Positions 1-6,463 of a DNA stretch of 25,279 nucleotides are shown piece after piece (the stretch's first letter is position 1; each line of letters begins with the position of its first letter). A model generated the notes under the pieces. The model did no database searches and had not been told where the DNA came from. It saw nothing but the letters and a program-made list of their open reading frames with translations. Made by a program: the position numbers and the translations under genes. The stretch is from positions 1 through 25,279 of the forward strand of contig JAMCRS010000450.1 of NCBI GenBank assembly GCA_023380675.1, written 5' to 3'. Source of the DNA: Chloroflexota bacterium (GTDB lineage Bacteria > Chloroflexota > Anaerolineae > UBA4142).

Positions 1-120
1 GCGACGGCGTATTCGTTGCCGTTGGCGACGGCGTATTCGTTGCCGTTGGCGACGGCGTATTCGTTGCCGTTGGCGACGGCGTATTCGTTGCCGTTGGCGA
101 CGGCGTATTCGTTGCCGTTG
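1..120 (-). repeat. Perfect 24-bp tandem repeat, five copies, running off the left edge
   Basis: Five identical 24-bp units tile 1-120, and a diverged sixth unit follows at 121-144. On the minus strand each unit encodes the octapeptide TPSPTATN. Perfect nucleotide identity rather than only protein identity suggests recent slippage or unequal crossover. The true copy number is unknown because the array is cut by the window. Confidence 0.95.
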
Positions 121-1411
121 GCGACGGGGTGTGCGTTGCCGTCGGAGTCGCGGTCGACGATGGAACCTGCGTGGGCGTAGCCGTCGGCGTGGCAGGCACC
201 GGGGTGTTGGTCGGCGTCGCCGTGGCCGGCACTGGAGTCGCGGTTGGAACGGCGGTGGGTTGAACGACGCTGACCGTGACCTCAGCGGTCGTATAGTTCG
301 AGCCGCAGACGGCGGTAAGCGTATAGGTTGTCGTCTCGCCCGGGGTTACGTCGACGCTGCCCGGCGTCACGACCCCGCCGATGCCGTTGTCGATGCCGGC
401 ATAAGTGGCGTTTCCGACCAGCCCCCAGTACAGAGTCGTGGTCTCACCGAGATTGATCGTGCTGGCGGACACGACAAAGTAAGAGATGTACGGTACCCCA
501 GAGCAGCCATACGTCGGGGTCGCCGTGGCGATCGTATATGCGACAACGTCAATCGAGACATAGGGAGTCGCGCCGAAAAATGCGCCAGCCGGGTCACGCA
601 GGCGCCAATACCCGTAGTAGGGGCCGGCCGCGGCCGGCGCCGTCATTGGCACAACCAGGTCGACCGTACCGCCGGGCGGCGTATAGGGGACCGACACGGC
701 AGACGTTCCATCCAGATACCCCCCCACGTACGTGAAGGTAAAACCGTCGCCCCACGCGCAAGTGCCGGTATTGAGCAATTGCCAGACCTTGTCGAACGTC
801 TGATAGGGGGCGACGACCGTGCCGTCGGGTATCGTCACGTCGGCCTGGAATGCGGCGCCGTAAGTGCAGCCGGTGACCGGCAGCGGCACCGGACCCGAGG
901 TCGGCGTCGCCGTGGACGACGGCGCCGCGGTTGGAGTCAGAGGCGGAGCCTGTGTAGCCGTGGGGGTCTCTGTTGGAGTAGCGGTCGGAACCGGCGTAAC
1001 CGTCGCAGGCGCAGCCGGCGATTCAGCCGCCAAGACCGAAACCGAGATCTCGGCCGGATTGCCGGGCAGATCGTTCTGATCGAATGAGCGCACGGAGAGG
1101 GTGTGCATGCCCTCGGTCGCCGTCCAGGTCTGCGTGACGACGATCGCCGACTGCAGTTGCGACGGCGTTGCGATACTCACCACCTCGCCGTCGACGGAAA
1201 GCTCGACGTGCGAAATGTTGTTCGAGTCGGTCGAGGTCGATTGAACGACCACCTGATCGCCGGCGTGGAATACGCTGTTACTTGGAGGCGAGTCGATGAC
1301 CGTGCCGGGCTGCTCGATCGCAACCGCGCGCACGGCTCCGACGACGACAAATCCAAGCACGACCAAGGCGATGATCTCGGTGCCAATAATAAGCAATAAC
1401 AACCTGTTCAT
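1..1411 (-). CDS. Secreted/anchored surface protein with NBR1-like and Ig-like domains and Thr-Pro repeats (3' end missing)
   Basis: The minus strand is open from an ATG at 1411 to the window edge, giving 470 codons with no stop. The protein starts with a hydrophobic segment (about residues 4-27), read as a signal peptide or membrane anchor. An Ig-like region follows (about 38-125, containing SPPSNS and VELSVDG), then a Thr-Pro linker, then a domain at about 180-290 with the pattern W-x-L-x-NTGTCAWG typical of the NBR1/FW Ig-like domain. A second beta-rich domain (about 297-385) contains INLGETTTLYW and TPGETTTYTL. From about residue 422 the chain is TPSPTATN octapeptides. This architecture is common in Chloroflexota extracytoplasmic proteins. 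I infer a cell-surface or envelope role; ligand and catalytic function are unknown. A weak AG-rich stretch precedes the ATG. The gene is divergent from the arsR side and is not part of the metal island. Confidence 0.85.
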   Translation of the reverse strand, partial: MNRLLLLIIGTEIIALVVLGFVVVGAVRAVAIEQPGTVIDSPPSNSVFHAGDQVVVQSTSTDSNNISHVELSVDGEVVSIATPSQLQSAIVVTQTWTATEGMHTLSVRSFDQNDLPGNPAEISVSVLAAESPAAPATVTPVPTATPTETPTATQAPPLTPTAAPSSTATPTSGPVPLPVTGCTYGAAFQADVTIPDGTVVAPYQTFDKVWQLLNTGTCAWGDGFTFTYVGGYLDGTSAVSVPYTPPGGTVDLVVPMTAPAAAGPYYGYWRLRDPAGAFFGATPYVSIDVVAYTIATATPTYGCSGVPYISYFVVSASTINLGETTTLYWGLVGNATYAGIDNGIGGVVTPGSVDVTPGETTTYTLTAVCGSNYTTAEVTVSVVQPTAVPTATPVPATATPTNTPVPATPTATPTQVPSSTATPTATHTPSPTATNTPSPTATNTPSPTATNTPSPTATNTPSPTATNTPS

Positions 1412-1880
1412 TCAGCCTACTTTCTAATGCTCCCCTACCACCACTGCCGACTCGAGAGTCCCTCCTTCCCCTTTCTGTGCCCCGTAATCACAGCCGCGCG
1501 ATCCCGTCGGCGATCTTGCGGATTCCTGGCGCCCTTGCTCATCCCACGCGCCGCGATCGGATTCGATCGGCGCATGCACTATCCCCTCTATCCTCTATAT
1601 TAATGCTCGCATTTGAAAATCATATGAATGGCCGATGAGTAGATGCTAAAGTTTTCACGAGCGCCGCAGACGCGCTGCCGCACGGCGTTTCCACAGCGAA
1701 TTCTCACGTTGGGGTGCCGGGGCAGATTTCACGCTTGGTGTTGTAGGGGAGGGCACTTTGGGCCACATTCGAATGGGGCGTTGATAGGTCTGGGCGATCC
1801 GGCAGCGGCGGCCACGGACCGGGTGAGATTGTACGCCTCCTGGCGAGTGACGGCGCCAGGGTGTACACATCGGGGGCAGG
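1412..1880. other. Intergenic stretch without a recognisable gene
   Basis: No reading frame here gives a recognisable protein. A plus-strand frame that opens at 1643 has an Arg/Cys/Pro-rich composition without family motifs and runs through a repeat and a promoter, so it is not called. An AT-rich patch at about 1590-1630 could hold the promoter of the divergent surface-protein gene, but I could not assign clear -35 and -10 boxes. Confidence 0.5.
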
Positions 1881-1956
1881 TTGTCATTCTAGCGAAGAAT
1901 CTCCCACGTCATACGGGGAGACCCTTCGTCGCAGAACCCGCTCCTCAGGGTGACAA
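1881..1956. repeat. Dispersed imperfect palindrome of the TTGTCATTCT...AGGGTGACAA type
   Basis: The 76-bp element begins TTGTCATTCT and ends AGGGTGACAA, whose reverse complement is TTGTCACCCT, so the ends are an imperfect inverted repeat. Internal arms (GCGAAGAATCTCCC and GGGGAGACCCTTCG) continue the pairing. Elements of this kind recur between genes in many bacterial genomes. This is recognised from memory and only one copy lies in the window. A long RNA hairpin is possible; no coding role is proposed. Confidence 0.6.
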
Positions 1957-1997
1957 ATCCACCCCCAAACTGAACTCCACCCCGGCGCCATCGAGAG

Positions 1998-2041
1998 TTG
2001 ACATTTTCGCGCGTAGACGATATAATTCAACGTAGGTTGAA
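1998..2041 (+). promoter_or_regulatory. Consensus sigma70-type promoter with overlapping ArsR-type operator
   Basis: TTGACA (1998-2003) and TATAAT (2021-2026) are both perfect consensus hexamers with a 17-bp spacer. The perfect inverted repeat TTCAAC-GTAG-GTTGAA (2026-2041) starts on the last base of the -10 box. A repressor bound there would block polymerase. This fits autorepression of the ArsR gene that starts at 2069. Confidence 0.85.
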
Positions 2042-2068
2042 ATAATTCCGCAGGAAAGGTGTGTCAGA

Positions 2069-2431
2069 ATGGCAAGCGCAGACGTGACGAATTTTGCCTC
2101 CCTCTTGAGAGTTCTAGGCGATCCGTCGCGCCTGGCCATCTTCGACCTCTTGATGCAGGGCGTGCAGTGCAACTGCGAGCTGGGCGATCAGCTCAAGATG
2201 CCGATGAACCTGATCTCGCATCACCTCAAAGTACTGCGCGACGCCGGGTTGGTCGCTGCCGAACGCGATCCGGTTGACGCCCGATGGATCTATTATTCGA
2301 TCGACCGCGGTTCGCTGATTCAACTGCGAGAACGACTCGACGCGTTCCTCGATCCGCGGCGCATTCAACCCCGGCAGCCGACCTGTGGGCCGCGGTTGAT
2401 TTCCGAAAGATCGATTGCCACACGGCATTAG
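2069..2431 (+). CDS. ArsR/SmtB-family metalloregulatory repressor (first copy)
   Basis: This 120-residue protein has the winged-helix ArsR fold: DPSRLAIFDLL in the early helices and ISHHLKVLRDAGLV in the recognition helix region. Cys34 and Cys36 in the sequence VQCNCELG sit where ArsR and CadC proteins carry the C-x-C thiolate sensor (ELCVCDL box). It should bind As(III), Sb(III) or a soft metal and release DNA. AGGAAAGG lies about nine bases before the ATG. A consensus promoter with an operator overlapping its -10 box precedes it, and a second copy of that operator follows the gene at 2448-2463. The C-terminal tail (about residues 95-120) is Arg/Pro-rich and not family-typical. The exact inducer cannot be read from the sequence. 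Confidence 0.9.
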   Translation: MASADVTNFASLLRVLGDPSRLAIFDLLMQGVQCNCELGDQLKMPMNLISHHLKVLRDAGLVAAERDPVDARWIYYSIDRGSLIQLRERLDAFLDPRRIQPRQPTCGPRLISERSIATRH

Positions 2432-2447
2432 TTTTTTGCCCGAATAC

Positions 2448-2463
2448 TTCAACGGACGTTGAA
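2448..2463. promoter_or_regulatory. Second TTCAAC-N4-GTTGAA operator
   Basis: The perfect palindrome TTCAAC-GGAC-GTTGAA lies 17 bp after the arsR stop codon. It has the same half-sites and spacing as the operator in the arsR promoter. A matching strong promoter is not evident beside it, so it may be an auxiliary site or a relic of a second promoter. Confidence 0.6.
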
Positions 2464-2480
2464 CTGACTGCTCTTGTCGT

Positions 2481-2705
2481 TTGACCCCCGGTGGGGATAT
2501 CGTGTTCGGCTGTACGGCGGGAGTGAGCGTGATGGCGCAACAAGGGGTCCGATTCCTGGACTCGTTCGAGATAGAATCGAAGTAACACACCGAAGAGTCG
2601 GCTCGGTGGGGTCGTTCGTTGCAGGGGAGATACGATCAAATTGATGTGCAGATCCAGGCCTGGCTGATTGAACAAGGCGTGCCCGTCCCCCCGCGCTCAA
2701 CTTGA
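2481..2705 (+). pseudogene. Possible decayed reading frame between the two arsR genes
   Basis: One frame is open from a TTG at 2481 to a stop at 2583-2585 and then open again to a stop at 2703-2705. It reads as protein-like (VFGCTAGVSVMAQQG, then DQIDVQIQAWLIEQGVPVP) with a single internal stop. I do not recognise a family. The 351-bp gap between the arsR genes holds nothing else except the operator at 2448-2463. Chance openness in G+C-rich DNA is a real alternative. Confidence 0.25.
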
Positions 2706-2724
2706 ACCAAACTGAGACCCAATT

Positions 2725-2763
2725 TTGACTTTGCGGTGTTAGACTATATTCAAGAAACTGAAT
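2725..2763 (+). promoter_or_regulatory. Promoter/operator of the second arsR gene
   Basis: TATATT (2745-2750) overlaps the inverted repeat ATTCA-N6-TGAAT (2748-2763), 20 bp before the ATG at 2783. TTGACT (2725-2730) is a possible -35 box but is only 14 bp from the -10, which is short. The same 16-bp palindrome with the same spacing appears at 7608-7623 before the ArsP gene. Confidence 0.6.
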
Positions 2764-2782
2764 TGAGAATGAGAGGGACTGG

Positions 2783-3184
2783 ATGGATACCTACCGCCTA
2801 AACGCGAATCTGATGAAGGCAATCGCGCACCCCGCGCGGCTTAGAATCCTCACCGCGCTCTCGGAGGACGAGGAGTGCGTCTGTCATCTCACCGCGCTCT
2901 TGCACCAGCGCCAGGCGTACGTCTCTCAGCAATTGATGTTTCTTCGTCAGGCCGGGCTGATTGCAGACCGCAAGGATGGCTTGAGGGTATATTATCGCAT
3001 CAAGAACCCAGGCGTGATCGATGTCTTGGATGCCGTGAACAAGCTCACGGGGGCAAAGAGCATCACTTCGGAAGCGAAAGTGATCGCGGCGTGTCCGTGT
3101 CCGAAATGTGAAACAGCCGGACAACGGGAAGGAGGAAATCGATGGAGATCCAGGTCCTCGGTCCGAGTTGTGCCAACTGTCTGA
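2783..3184 (+). CDS. ArsR-family metalloregulatory repressor (second copy)
   Basis: The 133-residue protein is an ArsR/SmtB repressor: ANLMKAIAHPARLRILTAL opens the fold, and QAYVSQQLMFLRQAGLI is the helix-turn-helix. Cys32 and Cys34 (ECVCHL) form the thiolate sensor. A second cysteine cluster near the end (Cys104, Cys106, Cys109 in ACPCPKC) could be an additional metal site or could tune inducer specificity. Its last 43 bp overlap the start of the next gene, so its final residues are dictated by an overlap. It heads the redoxin-lipoyl-DGC-acr3 series and is its likely repressor. It resembles the first ArsR only at family level, so the two probably have different operators and inducers. Confidence 0.9.
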   Translation: MDTYRLNANLMKAIAHPARLRILTALSEDEECVCHLTALLHQRQAYVSQQLMFLRQAGLIADRKDGLRVYYRIKNPGVIDVLDAVNKLTGAKSITSEAKVIAACPCPKCETAGQREGGNRWRSRSSVRVVPTV

Positions 3185-3408
3185 AACTCGAAATGCTCGT
3201 GATGAAGACCCTCACGGAGCTCGGCCGTCGTGACACGCGGGTCGAGAAGGTCACGACGCCGCGGGAGATGGAACGCCTGATGACGGGTGATCCGCCCGGA
3301 CTTGCAATCGACGGGCAGTTGATCTGGTCGGGCGGCAAGGAACTGCCGACCCAGGCGCAGATTGTAGAATGGATACGCGAGGCGACGGCAACGCCCGCGT
3401 CAGCGTGA
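3142..3408 (+). CDS. Small thioredoxin-fold redox protein (TM0996/MTH895 type)
   Basis: This is an 88-residue mini-thioredoxin of the 'small redox-active disulfide protein' family. The active site is G-P-S-C-A-N-C with Cys10 and Cys13, followed by LKLEMLV in helix 1. A cis-Pro region (GDPPGLAIDGQLIWSGG) and a C-terminal helix complete the fold. A strong ribosome site (GGAAGGAGGA) precedes the ATG, inside the end of arsR. The family commonly accompanies arsenic efflux permeases. Reduction of a metalloid-thiol or protein disulfide partner is the likely job. A paralogue follows at 6117-6371. The family call is firm and the substrate is inferred. Confidence 0.85.
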   Translation: MEIQVLGPSCANCLKLEMLVMKTLTELGRRDTRVEKVTTPREMERLMTGDPPGLAIDGQLIWSGGKELPTQAQIVEWIREATATPASA

Positions 3409-3430
3409 GAACGAAATCAAAATTCCCGTG

Positions 3431-3464
3431 ACACCGGCACCTGCGGTCACGTCAGTGCAGGTGT
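3431..3464. repeat. Imperfect palindrome ACACC-N-GCAC...AGTGCAGGTGT
   Basis: The 34-bp sequence has imperfect inverted ends (ACACCGGCAC and GTGCAGGTGT). It shares its right end AGTGCAGGTGTG with the element at 10145-10169. It lies in the 124-bp gap between the redoxin and the GcvH-like gene. It may be a member of the same hairpin family or an independent attenuator-like hairpin. Confidence 0.45.
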
Positions 3465-3532
3465 GACTGCGGGATGGGGGAGTCGGCTCACTGTGGCACT
3501 TCATCCCGCTTCTTTTCCTGGAAAGGAAGAGT

Positions 3533-3973
3533 ATGCAGTTGATTCAAGTGGCTGTCGATAAATTCGTCTTTCGCGTCGCGCGTGACTATCGCTACAACGA
3601 CGCGGATGTGTGGGGCAAACACGAAGGTGATCGCGTACGCGTCGGCTTGACTGATTTTCTTCAGCAGAAATCGGGCGATATCGCATTCGTGAATCTGAAA
3701 GCAATCGGAACAGACATCGCCGCGAACGACGAACTTGCCGCGCTGGAGACGATCAAGGTCGACTTGGTCATCGCATCCCCCATCGCAGGCCGAATCGTCG
3801 CGGTGAACGATGCGCTTATTGACCATCCCGAACTTGTCAACCGCGATCCATACGGCGCGGGCTGGCTGGTGGAAGTAAAGCCGACGAACGTGACCGATTA
3901 CGACGCGCTGCTTGATGCGGAATCCTACTTACCGCAGATGAAAGCGCGCGCGGAAATGGAGCGCGAGAAATGA
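3533..3973 (+). CDS. GcvH-like lipoyl-carrier protein
   Basis: The 146-residue protein matches the H-protein of glycine cleavage along its length. It has GLTDFLQQKSGDIAFV near the middle, the lipoylation loop LETIKVD with acceptor Lys75, the hammerhead continuation SPIAGRIVAVND, and NRDPYGAGWLVEVKP near the end. No gcvT, gcvP, lipoate ligase or lipoyl synthase gene is in the window, so a role in glycine cleavage is unlikely from context. Lipoate-binding H-like proteins (LbpA) serve as swinging-arm carriers in the sHdr sulfur-oxidation pathway. A comparable carrier of sulfur or metalloid groups is my inference. It overlaps the next gene by four bases (ATGA), so the two are translationally coupled. 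AGGAAGAG precedes the start. Confidence 0.85.
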   Translation: MQLIQVAVDKFVFRVARDYRYNDADVWGKHEGDRVRVGLTDFLQQKSGDIAFVNLKAIGTDIAANDELAALETIKVDLVIASPIAGRIVAVNDALIDHPELVNRDPYGAGWLVEVKPTNVTDYDALLDAESYLPQMKARAEMEREK

Positions 3974-4404
3974 CAGATCCCACGCAGAAACGCGTGATGA
4001 TTGTGCCGTGCAGCGGCATCGGCAAGGCGTACGGGAGCGTCGGGCGCGAGGCGATGTTTCAGATCGTCGAGGAGATGCGGGCCGACGCAACCGACACGGT
4101 GTGCCTTTCGCTCCTCACGCTGGGCGACGCAGAGGCACAAGAGCAGGTGCGCGCCAATCCGACGATTACTATTGACGGCTGTCCGTCTGCGTGCGCCAAG
4201 GTCAACGTCGAAGCCGCCGGCGGCAAACCGGCAGCGGAATTTCGCGTTTACGACGTATACCGCGCGCATCGGGAATTGAAGGTGCGTTCGGTGAGCGAGC
4301 TGGGCCAAAACGGGCGCGAGATGGCGCGGATTCTCGCGGAGGAAATCGCGGCGAAGGTGGACGCGTTAACCACGGGGGACACAGAGAGCAAAGGGACGAA
4401 ATAG
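3970..4404 (+). CDS. DGC-domain putative zinc-binding protein (first copy)
   Basis: The 144-residue protein carries the marks of the DGC family (named for its conserved Asp-Gly-Cys): VPCSGIG at residues 12-18 with Cys14, DTVCLSLL with Cys45, and IDGCPSAC with Cys71 and Cys75. The spaced cysteines fit a zinc or soft-metal site, but the biochemical function of the family is not established. It starts inside the stop of the GcvH-like gene and ends two bases before the next ATG. That tight spacing implies a stoichiometric complex or sequential pathway with the lipoyl carrier and the second DGC protein. Confidence 0.85.
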   Translation: MTDPTQKRVMIVPCSGIGKAYGSVGREAMFQIVEEMRADATDTVCLSLLTLGDAEAQEQVRANPTITIDGCPSACAKVNVEAAGGKPAAEFRVYDVYRAHRELKVRSVSELGQNGREMARILAEEIAAKVDALTTGDTESKGTK

Positions 4405-4406
4405 CC

Positions 4407-5120
4407 ATGCCGATTCTGCCGAAGAAAAAAGTAGGTTTGATCAGTTGCAGCGGGGAGGAGTTACCCGAAGGCACGCTCTCGCGCGTTGCGGCGCTGCAAG
4501 TGTTAGAGCGAGTGCGGCCGAATGAGACCGTGACACTGTGCTTGCCGCTCTTTCTCGCAGGTGATGACAAGGAACGCGCGTTCGGTCGTTTCTATCCGAC
4601 GATCGCGATCGATGGCTGCGGCAAGCGCTGCGCCGCGCTCGCAACCGAAAAATACAGCGCGGCGCCGACGGCAAGCATCGTCATTCCCGAGTTCCTCGCG
4701 GCGCGGGGCCTCGCTGCGCCGCGTGCGCGGAGGCATATGGACGGGGCGGACAAAGCCGCGGTGGATGCGCTCGCACAGGAAATCGCGCGGCAAGTCGACG
4801 AGATCCTGGGTGTCTCGCCCGCGCCAGCCACCGAACAATCCGCCGCCGCTGTCGCCGAAAGCGATGCGGTCACCGCCGCGTGCAGCTGCGGCTCGGGCAT
4901 TCCCGTCATGCGCCTCAAGATCGCAGGCAAAGAGCGGGAGATCGTCGCTCTACCGTTGATACTCGAAGAGTCCCGCAAGGAGGGCAAACCGCCCGAGCAT
5001 GTGTTCGACGCGGTAAAGGTTTACAACGCGATTCCCGCCGACCTTGAATCGGCGTATCGCGACGCGATCGACCGTGCGTACAGCGCATTTGTTGCCCCGT
5101 TGGAAAAGCCGGAGGCGTGA
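4407..5120 (+). CDS. DGC-domain protein fused to a C-terminal CSCG domain (second copy)
   Basis: Residues 1 to about 135 repeat the DGC pattern: ISCSGEELPEG with Cys14, TLCLPLF with Cys45 and IDGCGKRC with Cys71 and Cys75. An Ala-rich linker (136-157) leads to a C-terminal region that starts CSCGSGIP (Cys159, Cys161) and continues with EIVALPLILEES, GKPPE, YNAIP and YRDAIDRAYSAF. That region aligns well with the stand-alone protein at 8695-8985, so I read it as a separate small domain. The ATG at 4407 is chosen because the upstream continuation of the frame overlaps the preceding gene and lacks family similarity. The gene lies between the first DGC protein and an Fe-S protein, with no gaps. 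Confidence 0.85.
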   Translation: MPILPKKKVGLISCSGEELPEGTLSRVAALQVLERVRPNETVTLCLPLFLAGDDKERAFGRFYPTIAIDGCGKRCAALATEKYSAAPTASIVIPEFLAARGLAAPRARRHMDGADKAAVDALAQEIARQVDEILGVSPAPATEQSAAAVAESDAVTAACSCGSGIPVMRLKIAGKEREIVALPLILEESRKEGKPPEHVFDAVKVYNAIPADLESAYRDAIDRAYSAFVAPLEKPEA

Positions 5121-5121
5121 G

Positions 5122-5646
5122 TTGCATCCAAGTTACACGCTGGACGTTTTCTCGCCGCCGTGCGAGCCGGGCGCGGAACGTTGGAGCGTCAAAGCCGCAC
5201 TCGAAGACGACATCGGCGAGGCGCTGCCGTACCTCAACACGACGCTCAAAGGTGCGATCTATAATCACGCCGCGCGCGCGCTGACCTGGCGGATGGGCGG
5301 CCATGCGATCGCGCTTCGCCCGCGCGAGATCGCGATCAGCAACTTGAGCGACAAGGATGCCGCCGCGACCGAGGTTCAGCGCGTTGTGGACCTCGTCAGC
5401 CGCACGTGGGAACGCCGCGCCGAGATCACGCCGAGCGTCGAAATGCGCCGCCGGCTCAAGCCGATGGACGTGTACAAACTCTTGCCCGCCACGAATTGCG
5501 GGGCGTGCGGTCAGGCGACCTGTTTCACGTTCGCGCTCAAGGTGACCGCGGGCGAAGCGGAACCGGAGCAGTGCGCGCCGCTGTTCACCGACGCGTATCG
5601 AGAGAAACGCGAGAAATTGCAGACATTGTTGGAAGGAGCGCTGTAA
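5122..5646 (+). CDS. 4Fe-4S domain protein (PF04060-like), TTG start
   Basis: The 174-residue protein ends in an Fe-S domain: Cys126, Cys129, Cys134 and Cys151 in the pattern C-x2-C-x4-C-x16-C, beginning NCGACGQATC. This is the arrangement of the FeS domain of RnfB and of corrinoid Fe-S proteins. The N-terminal 110 residues have one cysteine (Cys14) and no recognised fold. The start is taken as the TTG at 5122. GGAGGCG lies five bases upstream and overlaps the end of the preceding gene, and the frame further upstream reads as Arg-rich noise. It probably delivers electrons to, or receives them from, the neighbouring DGC, lipoyl or redoxin proteins. That partner is inferred. Confidence 0.8.
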   Translation: MHPSYTLDVFSPPCEPGAERWSVKAALEDDIGEALPYLNTTLKGAIYNHAARALTWRMGGHAIALRPREIAISNLSDKDAAATEVQRVVDLVSRTWERRAEITPSVEMRRRLKPMDVYKLLPATNCGACGQATCFTFALKVTAGEAEPEQCAPLFTDAYREKREKLQTLLEGAL

Positions 5647-5649
5647 GTA

Positions 5650-6081
5650 ATGCCGACCACCTACAAGTATCATACGACGGTGACCTGGAAAAACGAACAC
5701 TGGGGACGCCTCGTCTGCGGCAACGGCGCGGAGATGGATTTCTCGGCGCCGCCCGACGCGCATGGACACGCGGGCGTGATGACACCCGAAGACGCGTTCG
5801 TCGCGGCGGCGAACACGTGCATCATGATGATGTTCCTGTGGGCTTGCGAACGCTTCAAGGTCCCGCTCGTTTCGTACGAATGCGACGCCGAAGGGACCAA
5901 GATCATCGAGCTCGACCGTACGGAGCTGTTCACGCAAATCGTGCTGCATCCGAAAATTCACGTCAAGGCATGCGACGAAAACCGTATCCAGCGCGCGCTG
6001 CAATCGGCGCAAAAGTACTCCCTGGTCGCGAACTCGGTCAAGAGCCAAGTCGTTATCGAGCCAGAGATCAGCATCGAATAA
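5650..6081 (+). CDS. OsmC/Ohr-superfamily protein, one active-site cysteine retained
   Basis: The 143-residue protein has the OsmC fold signature: an N-terminal sheet (TTYKYHTTVTW), GHAGVMTPEDAFVAAANTC leading into the central helix with Cys57, and a C-terminal AQKYSLVANSV segment. In peroxide-reducing OsmC/Ohr proteins the latter segment normally carries the second active cysteine; here the position is serine. It therefore is not a typical two-cysteine peroxidase. Cys66 lies one helix further and could only partly substitute. The gene sits three bases after the Fe-S gene behind GGAAGGAGCG. A thiol-transfer or metalloid-thiol role is an inference from the neighbours. Confidence 0.8.
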   Translation: MPTTYKYHTTVTWKNEHWGRLVCGNGAEMDFSAPPDAHGHAGVMTPEDAFVAAANTCIMMMFLWACERFKVPLVSYECDAEGTKIIELDRTELFTQIVLHPKIHVKACDENRIQRALQSAQKYSLVANSVKSQVVIEPEISIE

Positions 6082-6116
6082 CAGCCAGCCATTCGATAAT
6101 TCCCAAAGGAGGAACC

Positions 6117-6371
6117 TTGCTTACGATCAAAATCCTCGGCTCCGGGTGCGCGAATTGCCAGAAGGTAGAACAGCTCACCAAAAAAGTGGTGGCGACTCTG
6201 AGCGTGGATGCCATCTTCCAGAAAGTCACGGAGACGAAAGAGATCATGGCGTATCCGATTCTGGCGACGCCCGGTCTCGTCATCGACGAGAAACTCGTGT
6301 GCGCTGGACGCATCCCCAGCGAAGCCGAAGTGACGACCTGGGTTACCAATGCGCTGGTGCAACGGGAGTAG
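6117..6371 (+). CDS. Small thioredoxin-fold redox protein (second copy), TTG start
   Basis: This 84-residue paralogue of the redoxin at 3142-3408 has active site G-S-G-C-A-N-C (Cys11, Cys14) and a cis-Pro stretch ATPGLVIDEKLVCAGR. No ATG fits. The TTG at 6117 lies four bases after a near-perfect ribosome site (AAAGGAGG), and the frame upstream of it belongs to other genes. It precedes acr3 by about 90 bp, the usual company of this family. It could reduce the Acr3-associated thiol substrate or a neighbour such as the GcvH-like protein. The identity is firm and the partner unknown. Confidence 0.85.
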   Translation: MLTIKILGSGCANCQKVEQLTKKVVATLSVDAIFQKVTETKEIMAYPILATPGLVIDEKLVCAGRIPSEAEVTTWVTNALVQRE

Positions 6372-6392
6372 TGATTAGTAATCAGTGATTAG
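6371..6392. repeat. Short direct repeat GTGATTAG...GTGATTAG
   Basis: The octamer GTGATTAG occurs at 6371-6378 and 6385-6392, separated by TAATCA. It sits directly after the redoxin stop codon. Simple GTGATTAG/GTAATCA repeats of this sort are slippage-prone. No function is proposed. Confidence 0.6.
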
Positions 6393-6463
6393 CAGTCGAT
6401 AACCTAGCGCGGATTCTGGAACGAAACGATCGCAGGACGGCAACTCACAAGGGGGAGTACTCG

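Noticed and set aside
1..144. The 24-bp tandem units as a CRISPR array
   Set aside because: Units are contiguous without spacers and are in frame with a Thr-Pro-rich protein on the minus strand.
131..1087. Long plus-strand frame with Arg-rich product
   Set aside because: It is the complement of the minus-strand surface protein, whose domains and repeats are coherent. The plus frame has only low-complexity Arg/Gly content.
1643..2035. Plus-strand frame of 130 codons before the first arsR
   Set aside because: It runs through the dispersed palindrome and the consensus promoter, has no ribosome site and no recognisable motif.
3533..3973. Assignment as genuine glycine-cleavage H protein
   Set aside because: No gcvT, gcvP or lipoate attachment genes are present, and the tight coupling is to DGC proteins. 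Kept as GcvH-like only.
4915..6048. Long minus-strand frame of 377 codons
   Set aside because: It lies opposite three well-supported genes (the end of the second DGC gene, Fe-S protein and OsmC) and shows no family motif; long antisense frames are expected in G+C-rich DNA.
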